A stretch of 64,000 nt of DNA from Steinernema hermaphroditum (taxonomy: Eukaryota > Nematoda > Chromadorea > Rhabditida > Steinernematidae). Made by a program: the position numbers and the translations under genes. Where the stretch lies: NCBI GenBank assembly GCA_030435675.1, contig CM059624.1, positions 10,564,769 through 10,628,768 on the forward strand, given 5' to 3'. The notes beneath the pieces were generated by a model. It did no database searches. It was not told where the DNA came from and saw nothing but the letters and a program-made list of their open reading frames with translations. Shown here one piece after another: positions 24,501 through 36,498 of this stretch (positions are counted from its first letter, which is position 1; every line of letters starts with the position of its first letter).

Positions 24501-24923
24501 ATGAGCAACAGGAAGCGATCTCGATTCGATGCGCTGATTTTCTCAGATCAATCTTCGAGATTCTGCGGTTCGGGGTCGGGACAGGGCAGACCTATCAAAG
24601 CAACACCCATTGTACTCGCTACGCATGAAATGCAAAAAGTCCGTATGAGTAACACCCTTGTGATGGTCAACGACCGGCTAAAAATAACTCGTGAGTTTCG
24701 TGCAAAGTGGAATAAACAAACCACGCAGCAGTTGAGTGAGTGGCACGAATTCTCAACGCGGAAACGAGCACAAATAAGCGTCGCTGCAAGCGGGGACTTC
24801 TTGCTATTCGACGTGGGTGGAGGTGGTGTGAAGCGAGTTCACGTCCTTATAAAGTTCACCAACATATGCGTCACAAAACTAACCACGTTTCTACCGGACT
24901 ACAACACCGCCCAGTTTTGGTAG
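24501..24923 (+). CDS. Hypothetical ORF, 140 residues
   Basis: A single ATG-initiated open frame (MSNRKRSRFD) with no motif I recognise, no signal peptide and no clear membrane span. It has a glycine run (DVGGGGVKR) and a basic composition. No splice partner was found. A chance ORF is at least as likely as a gene. Confidence 0.18.
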   Translation: MSNRKRSRFDALIFSDQSSRFCGSGSGQGRPIKATPIVLATHEMQKVRMSNTLVMVNDRLKITREFRAKWNKQTTQQLSEWHEFSTRKRAQISVAASGDFLLFDVGGGGVKRVHVLIKFTNICVTKLTTFLPDYNTAQFW

Positions 24924-26691
24924 ATTTCTGGCGCTTATGATAGGTCAACTGAAAATTGGTTTAATGAATGAGTGAATCACAGATGGCTCTTTCAAAAAGA
25001 TTCAAAAAAGAAAACCATCGAGGAACTCCTTTAGGAAATCGTAGCACTCCTCATCGCCTTCTTCCATATGTATGGCCACGAATGGACTCTTTGAATAGGT
25101 GCCTAACAACTGTTGTCATAAATCACACCACGCATCATTAATTCGGAATCGTAGTAGTGCAACAGTCAATGCCAATCATATCGCCACGAGGAAAGCGAGC
25201 AGATTTCCATTAGGATCCAGGAGACCCAAAAAGTACATAAGGCCGTGATTAATTATCTTGCCCACACACCAGTGAAATGATAAATACGTTTTTATGCCGA
25301 TCCAGCCAAATCAAACACATACTCAGATGTTCTGTTGTTTTCCGTTGTCTGCAGAACAACTGCTTCTTCCTCTGAGCAACTGTTTTACCTTCAAAAATAT
25401 CAAAAATCGTCAGAACACTTTTGTAAGCCATAACCCAGATACATCTCGGTTGTCGCTACCCATAAAAACAACAGCCCCATCGCTGTACACAGCCGAATCT
25501 CGGGAAGGCAGTTCGACGGGCTCGTGCAAACCTAATGACGCAAGCATGTGTTGTAATAATGTAAATGGCCCCTCTGCGACGACTACTCCGCTGGCCAAGG
25601 ATGACGCCGTGAGCGGCCGGCCCCGCGCTAAAAATAGTGACGACCACTGCAGAGGGACGCGATGACGAAGATAAAGGTTTGTCTGAACGAAGCGGTCCCG
25701 TGGGAACGCGGAGGCCAATTATAAGAACAGAGGCACTCTTGCATGGCAGGGGGACGGAAAAACGCCGTCTGCGCGGCACTGCAGAAGACGTGTGTAGGGG
25801 ATTACAGGGAGACGCGAAGGGCCAAACGCGAAGCGCACTTTGACAAATGGTCGTGGAGACACAATTGCGAGGCAACACAAAGGAAGTGTCTCGTCTCCAA
25901 CGTCGCCGCTTTACAATTTCATGCAAATTAGGGCGAAGCACTATTTTGGTGCAAAAGTTTGGAAGCGAAATAGAGGGTATGGGTAGTTAGAAACGGGGTA
26001 GTCAGTCGTGAAATGCAACTATTTCTTTGTCTTATTTTGGTGATTTAAACATTTTCATTTAGTGTTGCGCCTTTTTGATGTTTCGAAATTAATCAAAGCG
26101 TGTACCGTGCTAACATTGTGTTTCTATCAGCCAAACCCGTGAGCCCAATCTCTACATCTGGGGTTCAGGAAAGTTCGCGTGCTAATAATGGAGTATTGAA
26201 TTGAATGATCAACCAGAACTGGGACTGACACTGAGAGGTTCGTGCTAATAGTGGATTGAATTGAGTGTTAGAAATGCAGATCAGCTCCTTTGATTGATTG
26301 ATTTTGGATGATTTCAGGAAACAGAATTTATAAAATTTATTCCTTAATTCCTTAAACATCAATCCTGAAATTGCGGTCTCCATCAGATAGATTTTGGAGT
26401 GTGGTTGAGCCCCTGAGACTATACTTTACGTCTTGCAAATAGTTAAAATAAATCTAGATAGATCATAAATTAAATAGTGAACTATGAACTGCGATGTACA
26501 GTAACGATAGTTTCATGCAAGGATATGTAATCATGTATCACAGTAGGCCTGTTAGTGAAGAACACGTCCTATTTGGAACGTCAAAAAATGGAACGATTCC
26601 GGAACGAACACGCAGATGACGGGAAATGATAGCTATATGGTATAGTACGTTTTGTGGCAAGAAATGACAAATACAACTGAAGTTATTGTCG

Positions 26692-27030
26692 TCACTTCAG
26701 AGAAGGCTTTTTCCTGACATCTTCAGGAACATATCTAAACTCATTAACAGAGTGTTTCACCGATCCAAGGAAACTGGAGTCCACCGGTGTAAAAACGGCA
26801 ATAAAAACAGCGTACTGCGTCAAACGACAATTCTTTGAAACAAAAGGCGTGTCGAAAACAAGCCTGCTTCTTGGACGCTTCGATACCACATGTACACGAG
26901 GCGATTCTAATTTAAGCGACAGCAGCAGATCAACCACCTGAAGACGTGCCTCGTGCAGGTAGACGTGCAGAAAAAAAGAGAGTTCGGGAAGCGCCGATCC
27001 AATTATTCTTTGAACGATCTCGTTCGCCAT
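26692..27030 (-). CDS. Hypothetical ORF, 112 residues
   Basis: The open frame starts at the ATG at 27030, about 20 bp after a CCTGCAG acceptor on the minus strand, and reads as a plausible globular protein (HEARLQVVDLLLSLKLES, KNCRLTQYAVFIAVFTP, EFRYVPEDVRKK). The frame stays open upstream, so it may be a 3' exon of a longer gene. I do not recognise the family. Confidence 0.3.
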   Translation of the reverse strand: MANEIVQRIIGSALPELSFFLHVYLHEARLQVVDLLLSLKLESPRVHVVSKRPRSRLVFDTPFVSKNCRLTQYAVFIAVFTPVDSSFLGSVKHSVNEFRYVPEDVRKKPSLK

Positions 27031-28755
27031 GTAAATGCAAACAAAAGCTGCAGGAAATAGTGCCCGGCCCACGGGTTCCAATGTCCAGGACACCCCGAAT
27101 TAACAATATAGGTGAGTAGCAGGAGAAGAGGACGGTTCTATCGAACGGAAAACAATTGTAATATGTGTGTAATAAGAGGAAAACACGACAAGACAACAAT
27201 TAGTCGAACGTTCGCGAAGGTTTGCGGCTCAAGCTCAGACTGATCGATCAGTCGTCCGTGCACTCGTCGCGGAGGGCACGTACTCCAGGCGCTTTTTATC
27301 AATGAAGGCATTAATCAGGTCATTAGGGAGTTTGAGAGAAGTTCACCAAAGCCGCAACAGACGCTCGGGGAAACGGAGATCTTCGACCGATAGAGAGGAC
27401 GTCGAGCCAATTGCTGGAAACAAGTGTTGGGTTGGAGGTATTAATTGGCCGACAGGCGAACAACAACACCTGATTCGCTAAAATTAGGAACTCATGTCTG
27501 ACATGTGTGCCACAATCAGCTTTAATTTTAGCTAGTGCTTCACCTCTTTGGTGCAAATGTAGCCGTCTTCAATTAAAACGTCAAAAGGTATAGCAGGTTG
27601 AGCTGAGATTTTCTTCTGTATTACGTAGTGCCATAGAAATGAGCTAAACGTGCTCTAATTTGGCGGCTTTTGTTATTCAAATGGGAGGCTTGCAACGTTA
27701 GAATAGCTCAGTAGTGGATCGTGGAACACGGATCGTGAAACATCCAAACTAAACATATTTTGTGCACACCAGAGATGGAATACTGCACACATAACATGCA
27801 TTGATAAAATCAATAGAAATACGATAGATAACCATCACCAGCATGCTAGTTTGCATCTATTATGGAACAAAAAGGAGCAGGTAACATACCGTAATCGCTG
27901 GTCTTCTTCAATCTTCGGCTCAGGGCGCGATGTCCAAGTCGAACACAGCGAGCCCCTCTGTATGCGCGTGCGAATAAGTGATTCCGGTAGCACGTCGAAG
28001 AGAGATTCCATCATTGACTGGTGACGCAGGAAGGAATAAAGAGCTGTTAACTACGAGAAGAAATCGAGGAGAAATTCGTTGAATTTTCGGATTCAAAAGT
28101 GCGGTGTTCCATGCTAAGAACGATTATTTATATGTACTATACGCGCTTATTTACCTTTTTCATTACGCTATCAAGTTAGTTTTATCAGTATACACTATAA
28201 TGCAGATTTTCACTTTTTAATGATTCATTTCTTATTGCGAGTATCGGTTTCCTATCGAATGTGTCACCCGTTATTCTGAGATGAGATTAGTTAGGCATAA
28301 ATGCCGATCCATTTCAAATTCATTCCACACACATTGATCGACCCGACCAACCGACACAAAAGCGTATGTAAATAACGTAAAGAATAAATATTTTTCGCCG
28401 TGGGAGGGTGACCGTAACACAATTGAAAAATGGCAAGAGAAAGTTTAGCACTAATTGAGATTGTTGTGTTGTGTCAATGCATAACCTTTGCTGTTATTCA
28501 GAATGCACTGTTGCTGGGGTCCCTTTGGAGTCCAAGTACGTTCACGTATAAAAATACTGGCAAATTGTAAATCTTCACACTGAACCACCCAACTTAAATG
28601 AAGTGGCGAGCGTACTCGCCATTTCAGGACAAACTCCCCAGAACGAACTCATAATCATTCCATTCACCGGAAACAACACCCACATTGAGGTTTATTACGA
28701 CCTCGTGCCTCAAAACAGAGATATGTTTGCATATTCGTAAACTCGTCGGGAGCCT

Positions 28756-29455
28756 TCAGTGACTATCGGTCGACGGCGGCTGCACATAAATCTTCTTCAT
28801 ATTTCGTTCTTTGTAAGCGGGCGCGTTTGCAATCGCGACAACTTCTCGATGTCCGTCGTCTGAAAAAGTCTTGTTAAACAAGAGCTCTCCATCAAGATGA
28901 TCATCATCTGCAGGAGGGGATCGAAGCCGACTTCCTCATCCTGCACACTCTGCTGAGGCTCCCTTAGGAGAGATCAAAACAACTTGTGTTGCATCACTCC
29001 ACTTCTAATACTTTTTCCGTTTTATCATGAGTGGAAAACTCCGTTCTTTAAAAGTACTTAAACGGGAAGAAAGAACACACAAAGGTGTCTCTGATAAGGG
29101 CCGAACTGGAGTGTGCTGGCGAAACAGTTTTACAACCTCCGTTGTCGCGCTCTCGCGTCTCGGTGCTTATGATCAGAATGACGACAATCACCAGGATACC
29201 GAGCGACCCGGCGACGACAAGCACGGCCGTCGATGGCGCGAGCAACCAAGCCAGAAACGCTGCGCCACCGCCACTGACTGAAACGAAAGATGACGTGGGA
29301 ACCGGGTGCACGCGCTACTTGCCTTCGGGCGCCGGCTGCGGGGGTTCGGGCGGCTGATAGGACGGTTGATCGAACTGACCACTTCGCTGACACAGTGACG
29401 TGCCGGAGGTGAGCAGTAATAAAAGGAGAGACGATGCAGGGAGGAAGGTGACCAT
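28756..29455 (-). CDS. Small type I membrane protein, unrecognised family
   Basis: Exons on the minus strand are 29319-29455, 29137-29273 and 28756-28907, encoding 141 residues. A cleavable signal peptide (residues about 1-22, LLLLLLTSGTSLC) precedes a short proline/glutamine-rich ectodomain (QPPEPPQPAPEG) and a Gly-rich hinge. A transmembrane helix follows (residues about 60-82, VLVVAGSLGILVIVVILII), then a polar cytoplasmic tail ending YVQPPSTDSH. The stop at 28756 is followed 60 bp later by a polyadenylation signal (TTTATT on +, 28691-28696). The middle exon uses the second of two tandem CAG acceptors. Its donor is GTTGTA, unusual but phase-correct. Without that splice the frame ends at 29048 with a less protein-like tail. 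The tail tyrosine and prolines could bind signalling domains; that is inference. Confidence 0.68.
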
Positions 29456-30422
29456 CGCGTAAATACATACACTACTATACGACGGTAGTGTTGACCTGAA
29501 GTGGACACAGACGTCACAAAAAAAGCGTTCAAAGGACACTTTGATTTTCTGAGCTCCTTCAGGTCTTATCTGCCTAAAACATATAGCAAGAATGAGTGGC
29601 GGTCTGGAGAACACGGATTCATGTTGATGGTTGAACACTCGAATGAGGTCGATGCCAAACGATCGGCCTTAGTTCTGGGAGCAGGCAAACGTGGCACCAA
29701 CTGCGCAATGCACACTTTTTGATGGCATGATACACAAATAGAATCTAACAGAAAGACGAAAGTAAAGATTAGCGCTTTCTGCACGTCCAAAACTAGTTTT
29801 TCCTCCGGTTCTTTCTTGGGAAGTTGTATCCTTTTTCGTTTTGTCAACGTTTTCTGTTTTTATGAAAGTGATCATTTTGGAATACCATGTGCAGCTGAGA
29901 CTAAGACACTTTAGACAGAGGTAGTCTAAATGGTTATTTTCGAGAACATTCAACAGTGAGACCGGTTGGTTTCTTCCATTTTTAACCTTTTTCTTCGCTT
30001 TTTTTACCCTTTTTTTATAATAGCTTTCTAGGCTTTGTGAAGTGCCCTTTTTTTGGGACACATTCCAAATAGTCAGTGACCATACCCGAACCGCCTCAAT
30101 CCTATTCAGTTCGAGTTAGATTTCGAGTCAGGCCGATTTTTGGATTCAAGTCTTTGTTCCAAGAGAAAACATCTCATGTGGTTCCGGATTACAAATCATC
30201 CGCCGATCTACGAACTTCGAAATGATCAAAAGAACTTTCATGACTCAATTCGTTTCCTGTAGAAAAAGGTCCGCATGAGCCTAAGTGAAGAGCTTTCAGG
30301 TGGTATGAAATTCAGTTTTACCAACAAATGAAGATCAGTTCCAGTCCTATTTAGTCTCTCATCGAACTAGAGGCAGCCCTAGTGTATCAAACGCTTGTAG
30401 TGTCGGTCTACAGCGTGCGTTC

Positions 30423-30794
30423 ATGTCGACCTTTCCCATTCACATCACTCAGCTACCATCGACAACCATGCCACTACACTTCTCCCTCTGGAACTTTCCA
30501 TTTTCTCACGGCGTCGCCACCGCCCCGACGGCTCCAGTCCCAAACGTCTCAAAACAAAATCTCGCCACCTGGTCGGTTTCGACGCCGTCGAACTCAGTTC
30601 GCTCCACGCCACGCGCGATAACAAACTCGGGCACACGCTTATCAATCACCTCAGCGCCGCCAGAGAGTCTAAACGACGGCACAATCCAAATGCGAATCGA
30701 CGTTTCCTCGCCGAATCGATGTGATTTCGGATGGGTCGTCGACAGAAAACAGGCGATCGACGATACGCAAATGATGCTTTGTTTTGGCCACTAA
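30423..30794 (+). CDS. Hypothetical ORF, 123 residues
   Basis: An ATG-initiated frame rich in serine, threonine and proline (MSTFPIHITQLPSTT), with no motif I recognise and no splice signals that extend it. Part of the region is also open on the minus strand. It is probably a chance ORF. Confidence 0.15.
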   Translation: MSTFPIHITQLPSTTMPLHFSLWNFPFSHGVATAPTAPVPNVSKQNLATWSVSTPSNSVRSTPRAITNSGTRLSITSAPPESLNDGTIQMRIDVSSPNRCDFGWVVDRKQAIDDTQMMLCFGH

Positions 30795-31309
30795 TCGCTC
30801 TGCTGGCATCAAACTCACCTATTTAGGAGTGTTTGTTTCGATCGATTCAAATCAGAATTTGTGATTTTGGGTTCGTCGCTGCCCATTGCCCTTGATAAGC
30901 GTCTTAGCGCCCGACACAACGTCGCTAATCCCTCGTCGATGTCATCCACTTCACTTTTTCAAACGGTGCAAAAAGTCAGAACCCTACGTACTGTGGTGCC
31001 TGAGAATCTGGCGCGTAACAGGAACTGATTAGGAGTGATCTGCGAAAGGGCGGAAACGCTGCAGCTAATCGAGGTCGACTGCCTCTGGCTGAGGTTCACT
31101 CGAGCTGTGGTCTCTAATTTCTTAGATATCACTACTCTCTAATCCTTCGAAACACATGAGTTCTTGTGTAAATATATAATGTCGTGTAGAATCGAAAAGA
31201 GTCTACACTTGTCGCATCAAGCAGAAGTGTAAAGAGTAAATGTTTACAGGACTAGAGGAAATCAGATGATCGCTGTATGAGAGAGAATGTGAACAGTGAA
31301 GTGCACAAA

Positions 31310-31620
31310 CTTTCTACAAGAGGATCTTCTTATAATATGTCTTGGGGGTTAGATGGGCACGTTCGAACAGTTACGCGAGGAAAGCGATCAGAGGATCCCT
31401 CCATATTTTTCAAATTTTTGGAAATTTTATTGGAAATTACAGGAAGATTGGCAACTGCCTTGACCTCAACCCTGTGGACCTCGCGGTGTGGAGCGTCCTG
31501 GAGGACGTCCTCCCAACGAACTCGCTGAAGACTGGGACAAAATTTAGGTAAAAAGTCTGACGAATTTATTGAAGCGTTTGGAATATGTTTATTGAGGTCG
31601 AAGTGGTTAGATTCTGAGGG
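31310..31620 (+). mobile_element. Mariner/Tc1-type transposase remnant
   Basis: The frame around 31453-31510 reads CLDLNPVDLAVWSVLED, the signature around the last catalytic aspartate of mariner transposases (SPDLNPxDxxxWxxLE). In a second frame LAEDWDKI and, after a stop, SLTNLLKRLEYVY match the usual C-terminal REWDKI...RL region. About 45 codons upstream, FLQED may be the remnant of the QQD block carrying the previous aspartate. Frameshifts and stops mean it is inactive. The N-terminal half and terminal repeats are not visible. Confidence 0.65.
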
Positions 31621-33386
31621 TGAAGTGACTGTCTTCGGCCAACCGCCTTCCACTATCGACTCTTTAATGCTACATATCTTTCATACGTGTTGCTGCTCTT
31701 TCACAATGCAAATGTTCTTTTTTAATTCTTTTATATCTTTTCCATTCTGATCCATTCTTCAGCTTTTACGTCATCTCGTATTTCCAAGACGGTACGCACT
31801 CAGCCCACTTAAATCATGTCCGACTATCCTCTTTTCTTTTTTTCTGCCCTCTATGAAGCTGGATAGTTTTTCCAGGAACAAAAGCCACCAAGAAAAAAAT
31901 AAACAAAATAAATCCATTCGCTTCGATTCGATCTTGATCTTGAAGAACGATGAGGTAACAAGATTTTGTCTTGCAAAGCAGTCGCATTTCTGATCCACTT
32001 TGGCATACAGGTGTGTGTCATATCGCTAGTACGTTGACTCTAAATGTCCGCGTATCATCACGTAATCCGGATATTCCTGCAGCCTTCCTCTTCACCCCGA
32101 ACCAGAGCACACTTATCACTTTTTGCATAAATCAAATCGGCGCCCATCAGTGTGTTGCGTCCTCGTCCCTATCGCGGCCGTAAACGGCTTCCGGTCGATC
32201 GTTAAACTTTTGCCGACTCTTTCGACGTCAAAGCTACAAACCGAGGCTATTTTCATCTTGATCACATGCGGCGCGATAACGGTCAGTCCGAATGGAAAAA
32301 TTCCCCCAATTCATCGAGGGCTTCCATGTTCGGTATTTGATCGACTATTCGATAGCGGCACAGGACAAAGTGCACATTAAATTAGGTGACAAAATGATTG
32401 ATCGAAGACCTGTTCGATTCTTTAATTGGGTAACAACTTTTAGGTTTACCTATGATCTGGCGACAACAATGGCGTGATCGACCTCAAAGTCCATATTTTT
32501 TCTCATCATAAACAACAGTTCAATGTATGAAAGGTCGATGAATACTTGCTTTACAAGTGAAAATCGAATGGATACGATATTTTGAACTGAAAACACTTCC
32601 ATGAAATGTTCATCTGGTCCCATATTTTTTACGATGTATTCGTCCATTGGGTTATTATTCGAAATAGCAAAGACTAAAGCGTCCCTCTCCTTCGACCAGA
32701 GTGTCCATTTTAATTACTTCCTGATCACGGGACTGCCGAAAGCCATTAACTTTTTGCCCACTCATCAAACGTCGTCAGCGGAGGATAGGGATTCCCCGGT
32801 CTGGGTGCACCTGTCAAACCCACATTACCTGCAAAGATCATGTCGATCACCGAATCTAGATATTTCGAAATAGATTCGCTGCATTTGTTTTTGCAAACAT
32901 GGTCCAAACAAACATCAGAAGGGAGCTACCGTGATGCAGTCGTAAAGTCGCAAACCAGGTCTCAAAGTGCATCCGCGCACGTTCCCCACATGTTTACCAT
33001 CGTCGATTCGATCATTCGCCTTCGGTGCACACGTAGCTACGTTTTTAACTCAATCGAACGAGCAATCAATCATCGACTGTTTTGAAACGTTCCCCCACCG
33101 CCGAGATAACACCCTTTTATTGCAGTTCAGTTCTATTCAATCGATTTATTTGTCTCTTCTTGAGCACTTTTGTCGGAGGCGAATAAATTACAATTCAAGG
33201 AGAATCACGTCGTGGAGAGGGAAATGCCGGCTAAGTGAGAGGCTGAGATCGACCGGTATGGAGGGATGTACTAGATGATGATGTGTCGCGGATTGTGACA
33301 GTTCGGAGATGAGATTCGTCGTCGTATGTACAACGGGGTCAGGCACTTTGTAGCTGTCGTGGAGGGAGGGGGGATACCCGGTTGGC

Positions 33387-34462
33387 TCAGTAGTGAGTCG
33401 TGGAAGTAGAGGAGGTTGTTGGGGAAAGCGATTCCTTCGAGGGCTTCTTGTCTTTCTCGGAGAGCGGCGTCGACGGCATCGTCAGCGCGATGTCGTAGGA
33501 CGGCAGCGGTGGGATCTCGTCGTCGTTGAGGGGACTGGCGTAGCACTGACCCTTCGAGTCGCACTTCAGCTGATAGGGCTTGTTGTAGTCGATAGGCGCG
33601 GGCACGTTCGACGGATTCACGTCTGAAACGGTCCGCGTGAGAGTCAAAAATCAAAGATTGCGAGATGAAACACTGGGACTGTTTCCTCGCTCTACCACTT
33701 ACCGGTGTTTCCGTTTGCCGTCCTGTTGTTCCTCGCCCTCGGCTGCAGGAAGCAGGTGCAGGTTGAGATCGAGCAAACGACACCGAACAGGGTGCCAAAC
33801 ACGAAGAATTGGCAGATTATGCGTGAGCTGATCGAGTTCGCTGAAGGGAGCCGTTTATGAGATAGCCCTTCTCGAGCAAGGCTTACAGTTGCTGCCGCCA
33901 CTGGCGTCACTGTCGGTTTCGTTTCCAGGAGTCGTTTCTTGCTCGATGGAAGCAATCGTCGACAGCACCTTGTCGTTGTTCTCGGCGCTGACTTTCCTTT
34001 GGTGGTTCTCAAAGATCTGCTCGAGGGTCTGCTGCAGGACACGCTCAGAGATGAGTCTGATAGGCTCGTTCGTCCTCTCGTCGAACTGGATGTCCGCGTT
34101 CTTCGCCAGCGTCTCCAGCAGCTCGTCTCTCGTGTTCCTCAGATTCTCTTCGACCTGCTCCTGAAACGCCACCTTTCAGTTTCTTTCTAGTCTTATCAGT
34201 CAGTCTTCTTTTCTATCGAACGTCACTTTCGAAAATCGTAAAGAGCAAAAAACAAACGTACAATGTCCTTTGGGTCCATGTGCAGGGCGGAACTGTTTTT
34301 AAGGTCGCTTGTGGCGTCTGCTGCGGTGCCCTCGAGAATCTTCCGGAAGATGCTCTCGTCGCCCTTGGTCGCCAAGGCGGCATCGGGCTGGCTGCTGAGC
34401 GGTTTTCCGCTGACGACCAGGAGGACGGAAGCCACCAGCGAAATGAAGGTAATGACACTCAT
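33387..34462 (-). CDS. Type I membrane protein with helical ectodomain, unrecognised family
   Basis: Exons on the minus strand are 34262-34462, 33887-34160, 33703-33840 and 33387-33622, encoding 282 residues. The ATG lies three bases after GTTTCAG, a good spliced-leader site. Residues about 1-21 are a signal peptide (TFISLVASVLLVVSG). A charged ectodomain likely to be helical follows (EQVEENLRNTRDELLETLAK, QQTLEQIFENHQRK). One membrane helix is rich in cysteine (FFVFGTLFGVVCSISTCTC). The cytoplasmic tail of about 95 residues has proline and Ser/Thr runs (PTTSSTSTTHY) near the C-terminus. I moved exon 2's start to the CAG at 34161 because it gives a canonical acceptor and keeps phase. I have no family name. 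An adhesion or signalling role would be a guess. Confidence 0.75.
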
Positions 34463-36472
34463 TTTCTGAAACGAGCACAAGACTAAACTCTGGGAAGAAG
34501 GCGCACGAGATGGAAGAATCGTTCGTGCGCGCGACCGGTTTGCCGTCGGCGTCATCGTCTTGTTGTCAACAGCTTATCGCTCAAGCGACGCCACACGACC
34601 CCTAAGTAATCTTTAATTTTTTGGAACCAGCTAAAGGTGACGGACGGAGGCCCCGAAGGACAAAAAGGGAGAGAAGTCGCATGACACGAAGGGCTGATGA
34701 AACATGAATATCTCTCCGCCGCTGAGGGTCGCCTGATGGCAGCTACACTCAGAGGTGAACAGTACAGTGCAGCAAGCACCCAAAGGGGCAATAAATCAGA
34801 GACGAATATCGACTTTTAATCGTTCGGATGACTCTGCCGGATTACCGCCGGGGCACCTGCAGTCGTGCTCGAGACAAAGGTCACTTTTTCGATAAAGTGT
34901 ACACATCTGCGGCCTTGATAGCTCGACGTAAGTGAGCGTTCCGGACACAAAAACACAACTAAAAGTGTGAAATACAAGGGAAGTGGGGATGCAGAGGGGG
35001 AAGTCCTATCTGCACGGAGAGGAGACAGTCGGGAGAACCCCTGACTGATTGGAGAGGGTCCTCCCCTGAGTCGACCACCAAAACAGGCGCAAACTTCGCA
35101 CCCGCCCTCCAGCGCCGTCGGCGCTATCTTATCACTGGGCTGGGCGGCGGAACGCCTAACGCCCTCGCTCCGGGTCAGAGGCTTATCAGTCCATTGGGCC
35201 GTCTTCTCCCGTGGCGCGAGTCTCCGAGACAGCGCCGACGAATTCGGTGCGAAGATGAAGAGACCGTTCAGAGGCGGCTGTTTGCGGTTTGAAGGACGCG
35301 TCGAGGCCGCGAGGCCGCGTGGAAAAAGTGAAATTTGATTTGATGCGCTTAGGCTCAGGACGATGGAGAAATGTTGCAAAAGGCACGTGATTTCTCTCGA
35401 ACGAGCAGAAGTCAACTGTTGATAGGGTGAGGAAGCCGGAGGTGAAATATGGGTGTCGGCGCTGATGAATAGTGGCAATCAGGAGAGGTTGGGAGCACTC
35501 AGAATCGGCTTCTTTGAAATAGGGACAATACAGCAATGATCAGCCATTGTCGAAGATCACCGATGTTTCTTTACGATATGTTAAATGCCGATTCCAAAAA
35601 TGGAGTGGATTAAAAAAAGAGCGATGTTTATTTTAGTCGATGGAATAGTAAATAGGCTTAGGACCGTTGGGAATTGTTGACATTGACATAGGTATTGACA
35701 CAAAGTCCCAAAGCGAGCCAATCGCATTTTAAAACAGAAAAGCCGTCTAAGATCCCGAATTATAAAAATGATCCGTCATCAGTACAATAATGACCGTATA
35801 CCAAGGTAACGACGATAACTAGGTCATTCCGATTTTGTTGAGTGTTACGAAATATGTTTTTGTACTGGGTATTGGACGGAAGACACGGGAACGCGCTTCC
35901 AAGAGATCGGAATCAAAACACCAACCCAGCATCGCCTCTCTGCATACACCGCAATTTTCATGTTTCACAAAGGCTTATGGAGAGTGTACAACAATTTCGT
36001 AGAGTTTAGGGGCGAACGTAGACACTACAGGACACACCGAAGATCACGAACACTTCTGACAACTTGCATGGTTTTGTGGGAGGCAAAGAAGGCACACCCT
36101 CTACTGGGCACCATCTTTCCCAATACATACTTCTCAGTTTTCATCAAAACACGCCTAAATGAACGTATTGTTTACATCATTTCAACCATGTTCGCACGTC
36201 GCTCAGGGCACTAGCTCAAACACCAAAATCTAAAAGCGTCACTTTACACAAAGTGCTCACGAGAAGACGTAACGGAATTCGGCATAGACGACCGCGTGCT
36301 CGCCTCCTTCTTAGACGTTTTCACGTCTCCCCTCCGCTTCTTTCGGAAACCGTCTCCGAAGGGATCATTTATGCTAATGCAACGGCGCTGGTTACGTGAC
36401 TGGCGCCCTCAGGGGTCTGAAAGGTCTCGCACGCCGTGAATAACAAGTTTGCGCTGTGCACTTGAGTTGTAA

Positions 36473-36498
36473 CATCGCCAAAGCACTTTGGCGATGTA
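36473..36498. repeat. 12-bp perfect hairpin
   Basis: ACATCGCCAAAG (36473-36484) and CTTTGGCGATGT (36487-36498) are perfectly complementary and separated by only two bases. It lies in AT-rich gene-free DNA and is not followed by a T run, so I do not call it a terminator. It could be a cruciform-prone palindrome or relic terminal repeat. Confidence 0.75.

Larger units (their letters stand above)
20250..28690. other. Gene-poor stretch
   Basis: I see no convincing multi-exon gene in this 8.4 kb. Two ATG-initiated ORFs, 24501-24923 (+) and 26692-27030 (-), are listed separately. Other ORFs (22087-22548, 23079-23435, 25456-25941) lack ATG starts or overlap open frames on the opposite strand in locally GC-rich DNA. 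Confidence 0.45.
29460..33140. other. Gene-poor stretch with a transposase remnant
   Basis: Apart from the mariner-like remnant at 31310-31620 and a weak ORF at 30423-30794, I see no gene. Short ORFs at 32292-32477 (+) and 32450-32647 (-) read somewhat like protein but overlap each other's ends and lack splice partners. A TTTATT at 33145-33150 is the likely polyadenylation signal of the next minus-strand gene. Confidence 0.4.

Noticed and set aside
27695..27770. tRNA-like box A (AATAGCTCAGTAGTGG)
   Set aside because: No box B or cloverleaf follows at the right distance.
32292..32647. Two short protein-like ORFs on opposite strands
   Set aside because: About 60-65 codons each, overlapping at their 3' ends, with no splice signals that extend them and no motif.
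34816..35478. 220-codon minus-strand ORF
   Set aside because: No recognised domain or splice partner. The composition looks random and it lies in the upstream flank of the 34462 gene.
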